47,880 bases of DNA from Ectobacillus panaciterrae DSM 19096 (GTDB lineage: Bacteria; Bacillota; Bacilli; Bacillales; Bacillaceae_G), in contig NZ_AUMR01000050.1 in NCBI RefSeq assembly GCF_000430785.1, forward strand, positions 1 to 47,880, written 5' to 3'. How positions within the stretch are numbered: position 1 is the stretch's first letter; every line of letters begins with the position of its first letter. The translations under genes were made by a program, and so were the position numbers. A model generated the notes under the pieces. The model worked only from the letters and a program-made list of their open reading frames with translations. It was not told where the DNA came from and did not search any database. Shown here in pieces: positions 23,755-32,015 of the stretch.

Positions 23755-24942
23755 ATGTTGGCAGCCTTAAAAAGCACTTGGAAAGAGTACCAAGAGAAAC
23801 AAAGGGTAAAAGCTGTCATTCGGGAAATTGAAGCGCAGACGGAAAAAGCATTCCATACAGCTCAATTGTTTCTGGAAATGAAAACAAGTCATGATTTAAA
23901 AACTTATGTGTATCCGAAGATTTTAAAGGTTGATCTGCATGAAAGCCATGTTGAGGTATTCGGGAAGGTGCCAAGAGGGATGAATCCGAAAATCCTAAAT
24001 GATAAGAAGTTTATTTTTCAGCAATACCTGGGCAAGAATCTGGATATTAAAACCGATGTATTAGATTTTACCATTCGTATTTTTCCGGAGAAAATGGATG
24101 AAGTGGAATATGATTATAAGACATTTCCGATTCAGGATATGAGGATGCCGATTATAGCCGGGAAGAATAGATTCAATCAATGGGTGACGTTCTCCTTGAT
24201 TAATAATCCGAACGTATTGATCGCAGGAATTCCTGGGTCAGGGAAATCGGTTATGTGTCGGCAAATACTTACTACTTTGATGTTGCATCATACATCAAAG
24301 GAATTAGAGCTTTATTTATGTGATTTGAAGGGTTCAGAATTCCATATCTTTCAGGAATGTGCTCATGTGAAGAGTATGAATGTTACAGCGGCTGAATTTC
24401 GTCCTATTATGAAGAAATTGCGGTTAGAAATAGATACAAGAGGTCGCTTGCTTCGTTCTCATGGTGTGGAGCATATAGATAATCTACCGAAAAGCAAAAA
24501 GAAACCTTATATCTTGTTGGTCATTGATGAAATATTGATTTTGAATGATGGATCAGGAGAAAGTAAGGAACTGTTAAGGGAGTTATTAGAGTATGCAGCA
24601 TTGGGGAGAGCGGCAGGGTGTTATCTTATTGTGAGCCTTCAAAGACCTTGTAATAAGTCTTTATCAACCCAATTAAGAGGAATTCTGAATGTAAGATGTA
24701 TCTTTAAAACAGAGGATAGAACTAATTCAGAGATTGCGGGAGTGATCGGAGCGGAGGATATAAGCCGAGAAGAGCCCGGAAAGATGATATTTAAGATTGA
24801 TACCGCAGATATGCACGACGTTCAAGCTCCTTTTTTAGATGTAGAGCCAGCAAAAGATTTAATCAAGCCATTAATACAAAAAAAGAAAGTTGAGTCGGCA
24901 GCTCTACCCCAGAAACAAGAATTATTCGGATGGTTAGATTAA
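23755..24942 (+). CDS. FtsK/SpoIIIE-like DNA translocase, 395 aa
   Basis: Walker A is GIPGSGKS (158-165) and Walker B is PYILLVIDE (251-259), with SLQRP downstream as sensor region. Residues 1-110 are a distinct N-terminal domain without membrane helices. The length matches Tn916 Orf21/ICEBs1 ConQ-style coupling ATPases rather than cell division FtsK. AAGGAGGAAAAAGT precedes the ATG. It forms an operon with the next two genes, the first of which is a replication-relaxation family protein. It probably brings plasmid DNA to a replication or transfer machine. Confidence 0.88.
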   Translation: MLAALKSTWKEYQEKQRVKAVIREIEAQTEKAFHTAQLFLEMKTSHDLKTYVYPKILKVDLHESHVEVFGKVPRGMNPKILNDKKFIFQQYLGKNLDIKTDVLDFTIRIFPEKMDEVEYDYKTFPIQDMRMPIIAGKNRFNQWVTFSLINNPNVLIAGIPGSGKSVMCRQILTTLMLHHTSKELELYLCDLKGSEFHIFQECAHVKSMNVTAAEFRPIMKKLRLEIDTRGRLLRSHGVEHIDNLPKSKKKPYILLVIDEILILNDGSGESKELLRELLEYAALGRAAGCYLIVSLQRPCNKSLSTQLRGILNVRCIFKTEDRTNSEIAGVIGAEDISREEPGKMIFKIDTADMHDVQAPFLDVEPAKDLIKPLIQKKKVESAALPQKQELFGWLD

Positions 24943-24956
24943 AGGAGTGATACTTA

Positions 24957-25637
24957 ATGAATAAAAGGGATAAACAGATAATTGATGATATTACAAGATT
25001 TCGAGCTTTGAGTCGGGATCAGATCATTGCCCTTCATTTCTCCAAGTTAAAAAAACCAACGAGCAATTGTAATCTTGTATTAAAAAGATTACAAGATCGA
25101 CAATACATTAAAGCTTGTAAAGATTTTACTCCCTATGTATATATACCTTATGAATCGAGAATGAAAGAAAATAGCCAAAAGATATGGCATTTTTTAAAGA
25201 TTGCAGATACCTTTATTGAGCTAAAAAAATATGACGCTGAATTATCGTATACCCTCATAGAACCAAAAATGGGTGAAAAAGGAGTTATAGAGCCAGATTT
25301 ATTCGTAATCTTTAAGAAAACACCGATGTTCTTTGAGATTCAGAGAACAATTTATAGTGAAAAGATTATGCAAGAAAAGATAATGCGCTATGAACAGTAT
25401 TATTTATCTAATGATTGGCAGAATTTAGAATGGCAAAGACAAGATAAAAAATTCTTTCCAGCTATCATCCTGCTTACTGATACCCGTTATAATATCGAAA
25501 CAGTTAATTTAAAAGTGATTCAAGTACCTTCTGTTAAAGCTTTAGTGAATACATTTAGTCCCATGAAAGAGCCATCAGTACAACAGAATCAGAAGGAACA
25601 AATTATAAATGGAGTAAAAATAAAATTTGGATATTAA
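24957..25637 (+). CDS. Replication-relaxation family protein, 226 aa
   Basis: An N-terminal winged helix (DKQIIDDITRFRALSRDQIIALHF) is followed by a nuclease-like core: IEPDLFVIFKKTPMFFEIQRTIYS, with D, E and later residues in PD-(D/E)xK-like order. This matches the Replic_Relax family found beside FtsK-like ATPases on Gram-positive plasmids. Members are thought to act in plasmid replication or mobilisation, though this is not firmly shown. The gene starts 15 bp after the FtsK-like gene, with AAAGGAGTG upstream. A second, divergent member is at 32401. Confidence 0.82.
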   Translation: MNKRDKQIIDDITRFRALSRDQIIALHFSKLKKPTSNCNLVLKRLQDRQYIKACKDFTPYVYIPYESRMKENSQKIWHFLKIADTFIELKKYDAELSYTLIEPKMGEKGVIEPDLFVIFKKTPMFFEIQRTIYSEKIMQEKIMRYEQYYLSNDWQNLEWQRQDKKFFPAIILLTDTRYNIETVNLKVIQVPSVKALVNTFSPMKEPSVQQNQKEQIINGVKIKFGY

Positions 25638-25649
25638 AGGAGAATAGTA

Positions 25650-25991
25650 ATGTATAAAATCATTGTAATTAAACGTGACTTATGGGAGTTTAATAAGGAA
25701 ACACTTGCAAGCATATTAAAAGAAAACAAAGTAAAACTAAGTGAAAAGACATTAGAGGTTTTGAAAAAACATATTGAGCAGTCATTTCAACCGCCAGAAA
25801 ATGAAGAAGAGGTACGCATATTGATATCAACTCATGTATATCTCATAGATTCAAGAAGTGTTGTTTCATACAAAAAAAGTGAACAAAATTTCACTACCAC
25901 TTCATTTCGGGATTTAGATATTATTTATGAAGAGCAAATAAGAATACGTAAAAAAAGAGAAGATCGTACTCGTATAGAAGAATCATGCTAA
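25650..25991 (+). CDS. Hypothetical protein, 113 aa
   Basis: A small charged protein, alpha/beta in character, starting 13 bp after the preceding gene behind AAAGGAGAA, so it is the third gene of the FtsK-like operon. The Arg/Lys/Glu-rich C-terminus (EEQIRIRKKREDRTRIEE) is probably helical. No family is recognised. A perfect terminator follows. Confidence 0.65.
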   Translation: MYKIIVIKRDLWEFNKETLASILKENKVKLSEKTLEVLKKHIEQSFQPPENEEEVRILISTHVYLIDSRSVVSYKKSEQNFTTTSFRDLDIIYEEQIRIRKKREDRTRIEESC

Positions 25992-25997
25992 TACTGC

Positions 25998-26032
25998 AAA
26001 AAGCACAAGATGTTAAAATTCTTGTGCTTTTT
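25998..26032. terminator. Bidirectional terminator
   Basis: AAAAAGCACAAG pairs exactly with CTTGTGCTTTTT. It serves the FtsK-like operon and the convergent regulator gene. Confidence 0.85.
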
Positions 26033-26273
26033 ACATGTCCCAATCCCATAGGTCTGTTACCTTCATATATGGGTCCTTTTTTCTCACAATACGTAGAATT
26101 TTCTTCATAATCTCAGGCTTTGGTATATAAGAAATATCTCTACAAGCACGGGTTATTGTGTTAGTGGACACCTTAGCAGCTTTTGCTAATTCTTGTTGTT
26201 CGATCCCGTGGCGATCCAGCCACTTTTTTAATTTAGTTCTTGGTTTTCTAGATAACACGTTTTTCTCTCCCAA
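26031..26273 (-). CDS. XRE-family transcriptional regulator, 80 aa
   Basis: A helix-turn-helix lies at about residues 26-46 (GIEQQELAKAAKVSTNTITRACR), typical of Cro/CI-type regulators. The protein is short and basic with no effector domain. The first start is TTG at 26271-26273; GTG five codons on has GGGAGAG at ideal spacing and is more likely. It lies beside the large folded region and may regulate the plasmid genes around it. Confidence 0.85.
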   Translation of the reverse strand: MGEKNVLSRKPRTKLKKWLDRHGIEQQELAKAAKVSTNTITRACRDISYIPKPEIMKKILRIVRKKDPYMKVTDLWDWDM

Positions 26274-26519
26274 CCTATTTTTTTACTACAATTATGGACA
26301 GAGAAACCACGCTGTATACGTTTGAATCTAACTTTGCTTAGATTGTAGATGTAAAAAATAAAATTCATAGATTATAAGCACGAACGATTTTCCTTATATT
26401 TTCGAAGGAATATGGTATACATATATTGCAAAGATTTGACTTACGCATCATACAACAAATCTTTGCATGGGAGTTTCCGAAAAAATTTTGTAAGGAATTA
26501 ACAAGCAGAAAACTATAAT

Positions 26520-27060
26520 TATCAAAACCGTGGGGTCTCGTCCCCACACACGACCAGCACAAAGCGTACTGGACCGCAATACTAAAAGATTTATAGACCG
26601 CGGGGTTCCGTCCCCGCCTCGACGGTCCTTCCAGGAAGTGTCCAAAACAATGGTTGTTTTGGGAGAGTAAAAGGATTTGGGAAAGGTGAACATGTCAACT
26701 CCTTATTCTCCCTCCCTACGGTCAGTCCGATACCGTTGACATGGCGGTATGTATTCCACTGATTGAAAAGAGCGGTCACCATAGCGGGACGCCGGGGGCG
26801 GAAGCCTTATGTTTCGCTATGGATAATATTTTTCCTTTAGCGAGGATTTGGGAAACATAACGAGATGTAGGGAAACTTCGGGAAGCTTACGGAGCGTTTA
26901 TGCCGCGAAAGTTACTTGACCATGAGGAGAACCCTCATGCAAACTTGCGGAGGTTGCCCCAGAGGGCGGTTTTTGCCCTGTGGGGTTGCCTTCGGGAGTT
27001 TGAGGGTTTAGAGGCTCGTGGTCAAGTGAATCGTGGAATAAAAAGCGTAGCAAGCTTTTA
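26520..27060 (+). ncRNA. GC-rich, highly folded region; candidate structured RNA
   Basis: The stretch is visibly richer in G and C than the flanks and holds a string of stems: GTGGGG/CCCCAC (26530), GCGGGG/CCCCGC (26600), CCAAAACAA/TTGTTTTGG (26642), CATGTCAAC/GTTGACATG (26691, 26735), CCATAGCG/CGCTATGG (26779, 26815), ACTTGACCA/TGGTCAAGT (26914, 27019) and CCCCAGAGGGC/GCCCTGTGGGG (26957, 26975). The first two hairpins are versions of one repeat. Such density suggests a large RNA or a DNA-level site. Strand is assumed from the downstream gene. An 83-codon frame overlaps the 3' part. Confidence 0.4.
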
Positions 27061-27151
27061 CTTACATGAGGGTATTTTAATCTTTTTAATCAGAAATAGA
27101 GGGAAATTCTATACATATCAAGAACATGGTGTTACAGTATCGTTAGATTAA
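26900..27151 (+). CDS. Possible small protein, 83 aa, overlapping folded region
   Basis: The frame opens at ATG 26900 with GGAG about 8 bp upstream. The first 40 codons coincide with the strongest stems of the folded region and may be non-coding in origin. The last 35 residues (SFYLHEGILIFLIRNRGKFYTYQEHGV...) look like real protein. No family is recognised. It may be a short gene whose 5' part evolved from, or regulates through, the RNA fold. Confidence 0.35.
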   Translation: MPRKLLDHEENPHANLRRLPQRAVFALWGCLREFEGLEARGQVNRGIKSVASFYLHEGILIFLIRNRGKFYTYQEHGVTVSLD

Positions 27152-27186
27152 AAGCATAGCAATGCTGTATTGGGGGTGTAGTACAT

Positions 27187-27741
27187 ATGAAGCAGGAGCG
27201 TGACATCGTAGGTAATGTGCATTTGAAGACAGCTGATATCTCCCATATCACAGGCCTAGCAGAGAGTACCGTAAGAAAATACAGTTTAGAATTAGAAAAG
27301 CAAGGATACGAATTTTTTAAGGATGGAGATACAAGGCTATATACTTCTAATGATGTAACAGTCTTTAATCAAGTCAAAGAGATACGAGATAAAACTAAAG
27401 TTTCTTTAAGTCATGCTGTTGCTGTGATAATGACACAAAGAGCTTATGCAACACAGAGTGTAGCGGCTGAAGAAGTAGCTGTATCAAAGGTTTCTGATGA
27501 AGAAGAACGACACGTGATACAGGGCATGGCGGTAGCGATGAAGGAGCACATTGAGGATATAAAACAAGGTATTGCGTCCGAGTTCATAAATCTTCGAGAA
27601 GAACTTCAAGCAGAACGAGATAAGAATAAGGAATTGGAACAAAAATTAGATTTAGTTATAGAACACTTAGAAAGATTAACCGGAAAGGTTGAAGAAGCAA
27701 GTAAGGAGCAAAAAAGAAAGAAATTTTTAGGTTTATTTTGA
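27187..27741 (+). CDS. MerR-like DNA-binding protein with coiled coil (DUF3967-type), 184 aa
   Basis: The N-terminal 70 residues are a MerR-like winged helix (TADISHITGLAESTVRKYSLELEKQGYEFFKDGDTRLYTSNDV). A coiled coil follows (EELQAERDKNKELEQKLDLVIEHLERL), ending in a basic KEQKRKKFLGLF tail. The layout recalls DUF3967 proteins and RacA-like chromosome anchors, common on Bacillus plasmids. GGGGGTG precedes the ATG. It may take part in plasmid segregation or control, given parMR next to it; this is inference. Confidence 0.8.
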   Translation: MKQERDIVGNVHLKTADISHITGLAESTVRKYSLELEKQGYEFFKDGDTRLYTSNDVTVFNQVKEIRDKTKVSLSHAVAVIMTQRAYATQSVAAEEVAVSKVSDEEERHVIQGMAVAMKEHIEDIKQGIASEFINLREELQAERDKNKELEQKLDLVIEHLERLTGKVEEASKEQKRKKFLGLF

Positions 27742-27774
27742 GGGAAAGCACCCGGAATTCAATATTTATAAGCA

Positions 27775-27805
27775 GCAAACCCACCTTTAAAAGGTGGGTT
27801 TTATA
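27775..27805. terminator. Bidirectional terminator before the parMR operon end
   Basis: AAACCCACCTT and AAGGTGGGTTT pair exactly around four bases, with T-runs following on both strands. It serves the DUF3967-type gene and the convergent parR. Confidence 0.85.
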
Positions 27806-27810
27806 ATTTA

Positions 27811-28182
27811 TTAAGCGTATGGGTCATCCATATCATCAATACCTGACCAAGATTCATTGCTTTCTTGTTCGTGTTTATGAGCGCGTTCATATTTGTCTTT
27901 GTTAAATATATCTGTTTGCGTTTGGTTATGTGATTGTGTATTTAAAGGTAGTAAAGATGGCGTATTGCCATTTTTTAAACTGAAATCGTATTTACGTGGC
28001 AGAATCTCAGCGATATCTACATTCCCTGTCTTTTCATAAAGTTGCTGTGCAGCATATAGAAAAAAAGTTGTAATATCTGATTGTTCATTAATCCAATCGA
28101 TCATCTCTGGAGATACATTGCGTTTAATGTAAACATTAATACGATCTCCAGCTTTGTATTCTTTACGACGCATCAGAGGCAA
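27811..28182 (-). CDS. parR: ParR-like adaptor of the ParM partition system, 123 aa
   Basis: The basic N-terminus with a beta strand (DRINVYIKRNVSPEMIDWINEQ) and following helices suggest a ribbon-helix-helix-type DNA binder. The acidic tail (SWSGIDDMDDPYA) resembles ParR tails that contact ParM filaments. It overlaps the end of parM by 20 bp, the normal parM-parR order. No direct sequence match is claimed; the call rests on position, size and layout. Confidence 0.75.
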   Translation of the reverse strand: MPLMRRKEYKAGDRINVYIKRNVSPEMIDWINEQSDITTFFLYAAQQLYEKTGNVDIAEILPRKYDFSLKNGNTPSLLPLNTQSHNQTQTDIFNKDKYERAHKHEQESNESWSGIDDMDDPYA

Positions 28183-29326
28183 CCCCTAACTCCTTCTGTT
28201 TTTGTAGTTCAAATCTTGGTGAGCATGTATACACTAGCAAACCTCGAGCATTCACGAAAATTGCATCATTTAAAAATGTAACATTCGTTAAGCGCCCTTT
28301 TTCACTTAAAATTTGCTGTAAGCTATCTTTTAGGATGGCAGCACCACCACCATAAATGAATGTGTAAGGATCATCTTTCATATCATCAATTTTGTCCATG
28401 ATTGCAGTGCTAATACGAGTTGCAAGCTGTTGAAAGGCAGCCTTAGATTGCTCTCTTAGAGACAAATGACGTGGATGTTCAGGGTTTAAGTAAATCTCAT
28501 TAAACTCTGTTATATTCTCGATCGCTTTACGTGGGTTTTGACGATTCCAACGCTTGATAACATCCAAAATAGTTTCCTTTACTCCATAATGTAGCCCTTC
28601 ACTTAACTTTGGATTAAAGCGTACTCCTTCAGATACTACGATTTCTGTTGTACCAGCACCAATATCAAAAGAAAGTAAAGTTTTGTCTACATAGTCTGTT
28701 TCTTGAATGCCTTGCACAGTGTCAACCTTTCGTCTTGTTACTTTTCCATGTTCGTCATACACGATGCCCCATGCAGCAGCCCCACCTTCAGGCAAACACT
28801 TGCAGTACTCAATTTTAATATTAACTATTACATTACGTCCTGATGGATGATGGTAAATAACAGTATGTGTTCCCATATAGCGCTTAGCGTTTGCTTGAGC
28901 ACTTTGAGGTGTAATAGTTTGCACTGGAAGTGCTACAGAAAGGTCATAAGTTACATCAATTTTGTTAACAGTTGGGTTCATTCTCATTGCATTAATGGCT
29001 AAACCCGTAAGAGTTACCATCACAGGTAGTTCATCAGTAGATTTATCGCTATGTTTTTCTAATTCCGTACCTTTTACACGATCTTCAATGACTTTTTCTC
29101 CCATAATATAACGTTTTCCATTTTGAGATAAAGCAGGAGAGTTGATTGTCACATCAATGTTTTTCTCTAATGCCGTGATAGCAATATCGTCCTCATCCAT
29201 AGTAGCAGTTGTTTCTCCCATATATATAGAATAAATTGTAGGTATTAAAATAGGTTGTTGTCCTTTTACCCAAAGTTTTAAGGCATTATTACCTGCATCC
29301 GCACCGGCTTTTAAAATCTTTGTCAT
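28163..29326 (-). CDS. parM: ParM/Alp-type actin-like ATPase, 387 aa
   Basis: Actin-fold motifs are present: phosphate-1 DAGNNALKLW (10-19), phosphate-2 SFDIGAGTTEIVV (about 223-235) and adenosine loop FIYGGGAAI (about 335). ParM filaments push replicated plasmids apart; a ParR-coated parC site seeds them. AAGGAGGAATTAG precedes the ATG on the minus strand. Repeats of CAATAC upstream (29390-29560) are a parC candidate. The protein is closer in style to Bacillus plasmid actins than to R1 ParM. Confidence 0.9.
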   Translation of the reverse strand: MTKILKAGADAGNNALKLWVKGQQPILIPTIYSIYMGETTATMDEDDIAITALEKNIDVTINSPALSQNGKRYIMGEKVIEDRVKGTELEKHSDKSTDELPVMVTLTGLAINAMRMNPTVNKIDVTYDLSVALPVQTITPQSAQANAKRYMGTHTVIYHHPSGRNVIVNIKIEYCKCLPEGGAAAWGIVYDEHGKVTRRKVDTVQGIQETDYVDKTLLSFDIGAGTTEIVVSEGVRFNPKLSEGLHYGVKETILDVIKRWNRQNPRKAIENITEFNEIYLNPEHPRHLSLREQSKAAFQQLATRISTAIMDKIDDMKDDPYTFIYGGGAAILKDSLQQILSEKGRLTNVTFLNDAIFVNARGLLVYTCSPRFELQKQKELGVASDAS

Positions 29327-29389
29327 TCTAATTCCTCCTTAAAAGAAATTTATGGAAAATTAATTTTATGATACCATCATATGCTAAGA

Positions 29390-29560
29390 GTGAATAAAAC
29401 TCAATACATTTTAATAAAATTTAATACTAGTCAATACAAAAATCAATGAAATATAGTTACTTTTTATAGTTTAAAGTGTAAATTTACTATTTTCATTTAT
29501 TTAAATCATATTGAGATATATTCATTTATATTGAATTGTATTGACTTTTTAGTTACACTG
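29390..29560. promoter_or_regulatory. Candidate parC centromere
   Basis: CAATAC or CAATACA recurs at 29391, 29424 and, inverted, at 29536-29545 (TTGAATTGTATTGAC). Related TCAATG and CATTTAT(A) blocks lie between, all in a very AT-rich stretch directly upstream of parM. ParR-type proteins bind such iterons, usually also repressing the operon. Confidence 0.5.
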
Positions 29561-29720
29561 TCCTATTTTAAAAGAAACTCTTAATCTATGAAGGCATGAA
29601 ATTATTGGGTAGACGGATAAAAAGGGAAGGTGTATAGTTAAAGGTAAATTAATAGTAATACATAAAAAATGTAGATATAGAGGAAAGATTAAACAAATTA
29701 AATATAATTTGTTGGATATA

Positions 29721-29850
29721 AATAAAAAGGGAAATGTGTTGGTAGCACATTTCCCGGTATCTCAAGCTAGATAGCAGCTAGCTTGAAAATGCTAGTTGGA
29801 GTTGTTGGTAGCAACTTCAACAAGATATCATAACGTATGTTGTTATGATA
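29721..29850 (-). ncRNA. Predicted antisense RNA controlling rep (RNAIII-like)
   Basis: On the minus strand TTAACA (29879-29884) and TATAAT (29857-29862), 16 bp apart, form a promoter. The transcript would contain four consecutive stem-loops (29824-29852, 29795-29821, 29762-29786, 29729-29755), every one with a 9-10 bp stem and exactly 7 loop bases. The last is a perfect GGGAAATGTG terminator stem followed by TTTTTATTT. Two loops read TTGGTAG on the rep strand, containing a U-turn-like UUGG. This is the architecture of the pIP501/pAMbeta1 attenuating antisense RNA. Confidence 0.7.
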
Positions 29851-29945
29851 CCAATTATTATAGATAGTTGCAAGATATTGTTAAGTTTTTTTCGTCTTCA
29901 ATCCTTGACAATTTTTTGCAATTTATCTATCAATATTGCATTTTC

Positions 29946-29985
29946 AAGACCGTTGCAAGCTTGCTTGCAGCGGTCTTTTTTATTT
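29946..29985 (+). terminator. Attenuator terminator in the rep leader
   Basis: AAGACCGTTGCAAG pairs with CTTGCAGCGGTCTT (one G-T pair) around CTTG, followed by TTTTTATTTTC. It ends 22 bp before the rep ATG, so transcription must read through it for Rep to be made. The antisense RNA presumably favours its formation. Confidence 0.75.
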
Positions 29986-30007
29986 TCTTTAAAAGGAGGG
30001 AAGTACT

Positions 30008-31558
30008 ATGCATACATATCGAGACTTGTTTCAAACTCAATTAACTGAACAAGCAAAGAGACAGAAGGATAAGCAAATTCACAGTTATGATCGGAATCAT
30101 GGCTGGGTATTTGTAAGCCAAGATTGTAAAGATTTTAAAGCAGTACGTACATATAAGACTTTGTTTGCTGTTACCCAAGAAGCTACATACTTTACACCAA
30201 ATACTTTTTATCGTAACGATCAGAGAAAAGAAACTACATTACGTTGGTTAAATGCTCTTGTTATTGATATTGATGTAAAAGAATGCCCTGAGAAGGCTGG
30301 AATGACTACTACGGATGTTTTAGATAATATAGAGCGTGCTGGACTTCCGGAACCTTCGCTGATTGTACAAACACCGTCAGGTGGCTTTCATGTGTATTTT
30401 TACTTTGCGTTTGCGAAGCGTGCTTTTCCTAAAACGATTGAATTTTATAAGCGTGTGCAGCGTGAAATGGCTCTTCATGTAGGTGGAGATATTTGTGCGA
30501 TCGGAGCTGAGCGCTGGTTCCGTGTGCCTACAGCTGAAAATACAGTATATGAATCTCATAATCGAGTGTCATTTCAAGAACTTGTAGACTGGATGATTAT
30601 CCAGCAGGAGGGACAGCGTGCGTCTTCTAGAAAGGTTGCTATTGGTCAAGGAGAGTTATTGTCCCACCCGGCGGTTTTAAAACTCCTGGAAGGCGTAGAG
30701 AAAGGGAAACGAGATAATACTTGCTATACGCTTGCTTTGGCTTTTAAAGCCTCAGGATACAGCAAAGAAGCGGCTGAAATGCGCCTTCGAGAATGGAATG
30801 AGAGATTAGAAGAGCCAATGACATTATTCGAGGTGAAACGTAAAGTACGAAGCGCGTTCCAAGGAACAAAAAAGGGACCAGCAGCGGCTTATATTCGCAT
30901 GCTTTCAGGAATGGCTTTCTCATATCGACCATTAGAAGGAGCGAAAGCGCGCGAAGATCGGCAGCGCACGCATTATTACGAATGGGAAGAGGATGTAATC
31001 CGCTTTTTAAAGCAACAAGGCGGGTCTACTTGCTGTTCTCAAAGACAGTTAGCTCAAATGTTAGGCATGAGCTTCAGCACGTTTAAAGAAGTAATGAAAC
31101 GACTTATGACTTCAGCACACATTGCTGTAATCGTCACAGGAAAAGGACGAGGAGCAAAAACGAATATCACGCTTGTAGAAGAGAAGTCTGAGCGCAAAAT
31201 AGAGGCCATTCAAAATGAGCCAGACTCGTATACACTTATAGATCAGGTGGTGGGTGGGGAGCCTTTTGCTCCTGTGCCGTTATGTTTGATTCCTAGGTAT
31301 TCTTATTCTACTGGTCTTTTAGGCTCTGTTTCCCCGGTTCTTCAGGGTTATTTTCATAGGGTCGCATCTGCTAGCCTTTTACCTGCTGATTTGGTGGCTT
31401 ATGTGTATGTTTATTTGGAGACTGAGTTTGGTGTTTTACCGCATGCGTATCTGTACGAGCTTCTTACAACAAATGGTTTATGTTCTTATAGGAGAATAGA
31501 AGATTTATTGTGTTTTCTTTGGTACGAAGTGAAAACGTATTTTGAAGAAGTAGGTTGA
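30008..31558 (+). CDS. rep: Plasmid replication initiator, RepR/RepE-like, 516 aa
   Basis: Residues 80-200 hold a primase-like core: VIDIDVKE (D87, D89), SGGFHVYFYF (H128), GGDICAIGAERWFRVP, in the same order as FFIDFDI, KGYQAYF and ARIPRT of Inc18 Rep proteins. A KGKRDNTCYTLALAFKASGYS segment (about 235) corresponds to the Inc18 'GRNSVMFTLSLAYFSSGYS' block, and a winged helix lies at 340-375. It should start theta replication at an origin just downstream. AAAGGAGGG precedes the ATG. The leader carries an attenuator and antisense RNA. The C-terminal 100 residues are not recognised. Confidence 0.88.
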   Translation: MHTYRDLFQTQLTEQAKRQKDKQIHSYDRNHGWVFVSQDCKDFKAVRTYKTLFAVTQEATYFTPNTFYRNDQRKETTLRWLNALVIDIDVKECPEKAGMTTTDVLDNIERAGLPEPSLIVQTPSGGFHVYFYFAFAKRAFPKTIEFYKRVQREMALHVGGDICAIGAERWFRVPTAENTVYESHNRVSFQELVDWMIIQQEGQRASSRKVAIGQGELLSHPAVLKLLEGVEKGKRDNTCYTLALAFKASGYSKEAAEMRLREWNERLEEPMTLFEVKRKVRSAFQGTKKGPAAAYIRMLSGMAFSYRPLEGAKAREDRQRTHYYEWEEDVIRFLKQQGGSTCCSQRQLAQMLGMSFSTFKEVMKRLMTSAHIAVIVTGKGRGAKTNITLVEEKSERKIEAIQNEPDSYTLIDQVVGGEPFAPVPLCLIPRYSYSTGLLGSVSPVLQGYFHRVASASLLPADLVAYVYVYLETEFGVLPHAYLYELLTTNGLCSYRRIEDLLCFLWYEVKTYFEEVG

Positions 31559-31842
31559 TTTCTTTATTTTTTACAGTTGCTTAAAACAGAGATTAATTAA
31601 ATTTTAGGTGTATTTTTTAATTCAGTTGTTAGGGGGAAGTAGTTTGAAGGTAAGGAACTGGACCATAGTCCTTGATGAGCCTAAAGGAAAAATGGAAAAG
31701 TTTAGGTTATAGGGTAGAGGTACAGTTTATTTTATTAAAAAACTAAGATTAATATCTAGTATACAGAAAATGTAGGAAATTGTCGGAATAATTCTCTATT
31801 AATTTATTGCTAAAATTAGGAAAAAACAATAAACTAAGAGTG

Positions 31843-31884
31843 TAAACTAAATAAGGTTCAATAAGTTTATATCCTTAGTTTACA
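31843..31884. other. Hairpin in the post-rep region
   Basis: GTAAACTAA and TTAGTTTAC enclose an AT-rich loop within the AT-rich 31559-31890 stretch. That stretch also contains a 22-codon TTG frame (31644-31712) behind GGGGGAAG. By analogy with pAMbeta1 the replication origin should be near here, directly downstream of rep. Confidence 0.35.
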
Positions 31885-31894
31885 GTAAAAACCG

Positions 31895-32015
31895 CCCCTC
31901 CCCGCCCCATTCCATATCAATCCTATTCGATGGCTCGCCTCCAAACCCCACACTTACTACGTCAGCATGGGGTTTGGAGGACATAGGATTAGATATTACA
32001 TGGAGCGGGGAGGGG
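31895..32015. other. 121-bp three-tier interrupted palindrome (origin or oriT candidate)
   Basis: Three nested perfect stems share one centre: CCCCTCCCCGC/GCGGGGAGGGG (31895-31905, 32005-32015), AATCCTAT/ATAGGATT (31919-31926, 31983-31990) and CCTCCAAACCCCA/TGGGGTTTGGAGG (31938-31950, 31968-31980) with a 17-nt loop. The outer arms are pure C- and G-rich in an AT-rich background. It lies between rep and the transfer operon. The following 32040-32390 is purine-rich with AAGAACAAG/GAGAACAAG repeats and no gene. Confidence 0.6.

Noticed and set aside
29729-29852. Four consecutive hairpins as a CRISPR or integron attC array
   Set aside because: Stem sequences differ, there are no direct repeats with spacers, and there is no cas or integrase gene. 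The promoter and terminator positions fit an antisense RNA.
29845-30048. 67-codon frame in the rep leader
   Set aside because: It crosses the attenuator terminator and has no ribosome binding site.
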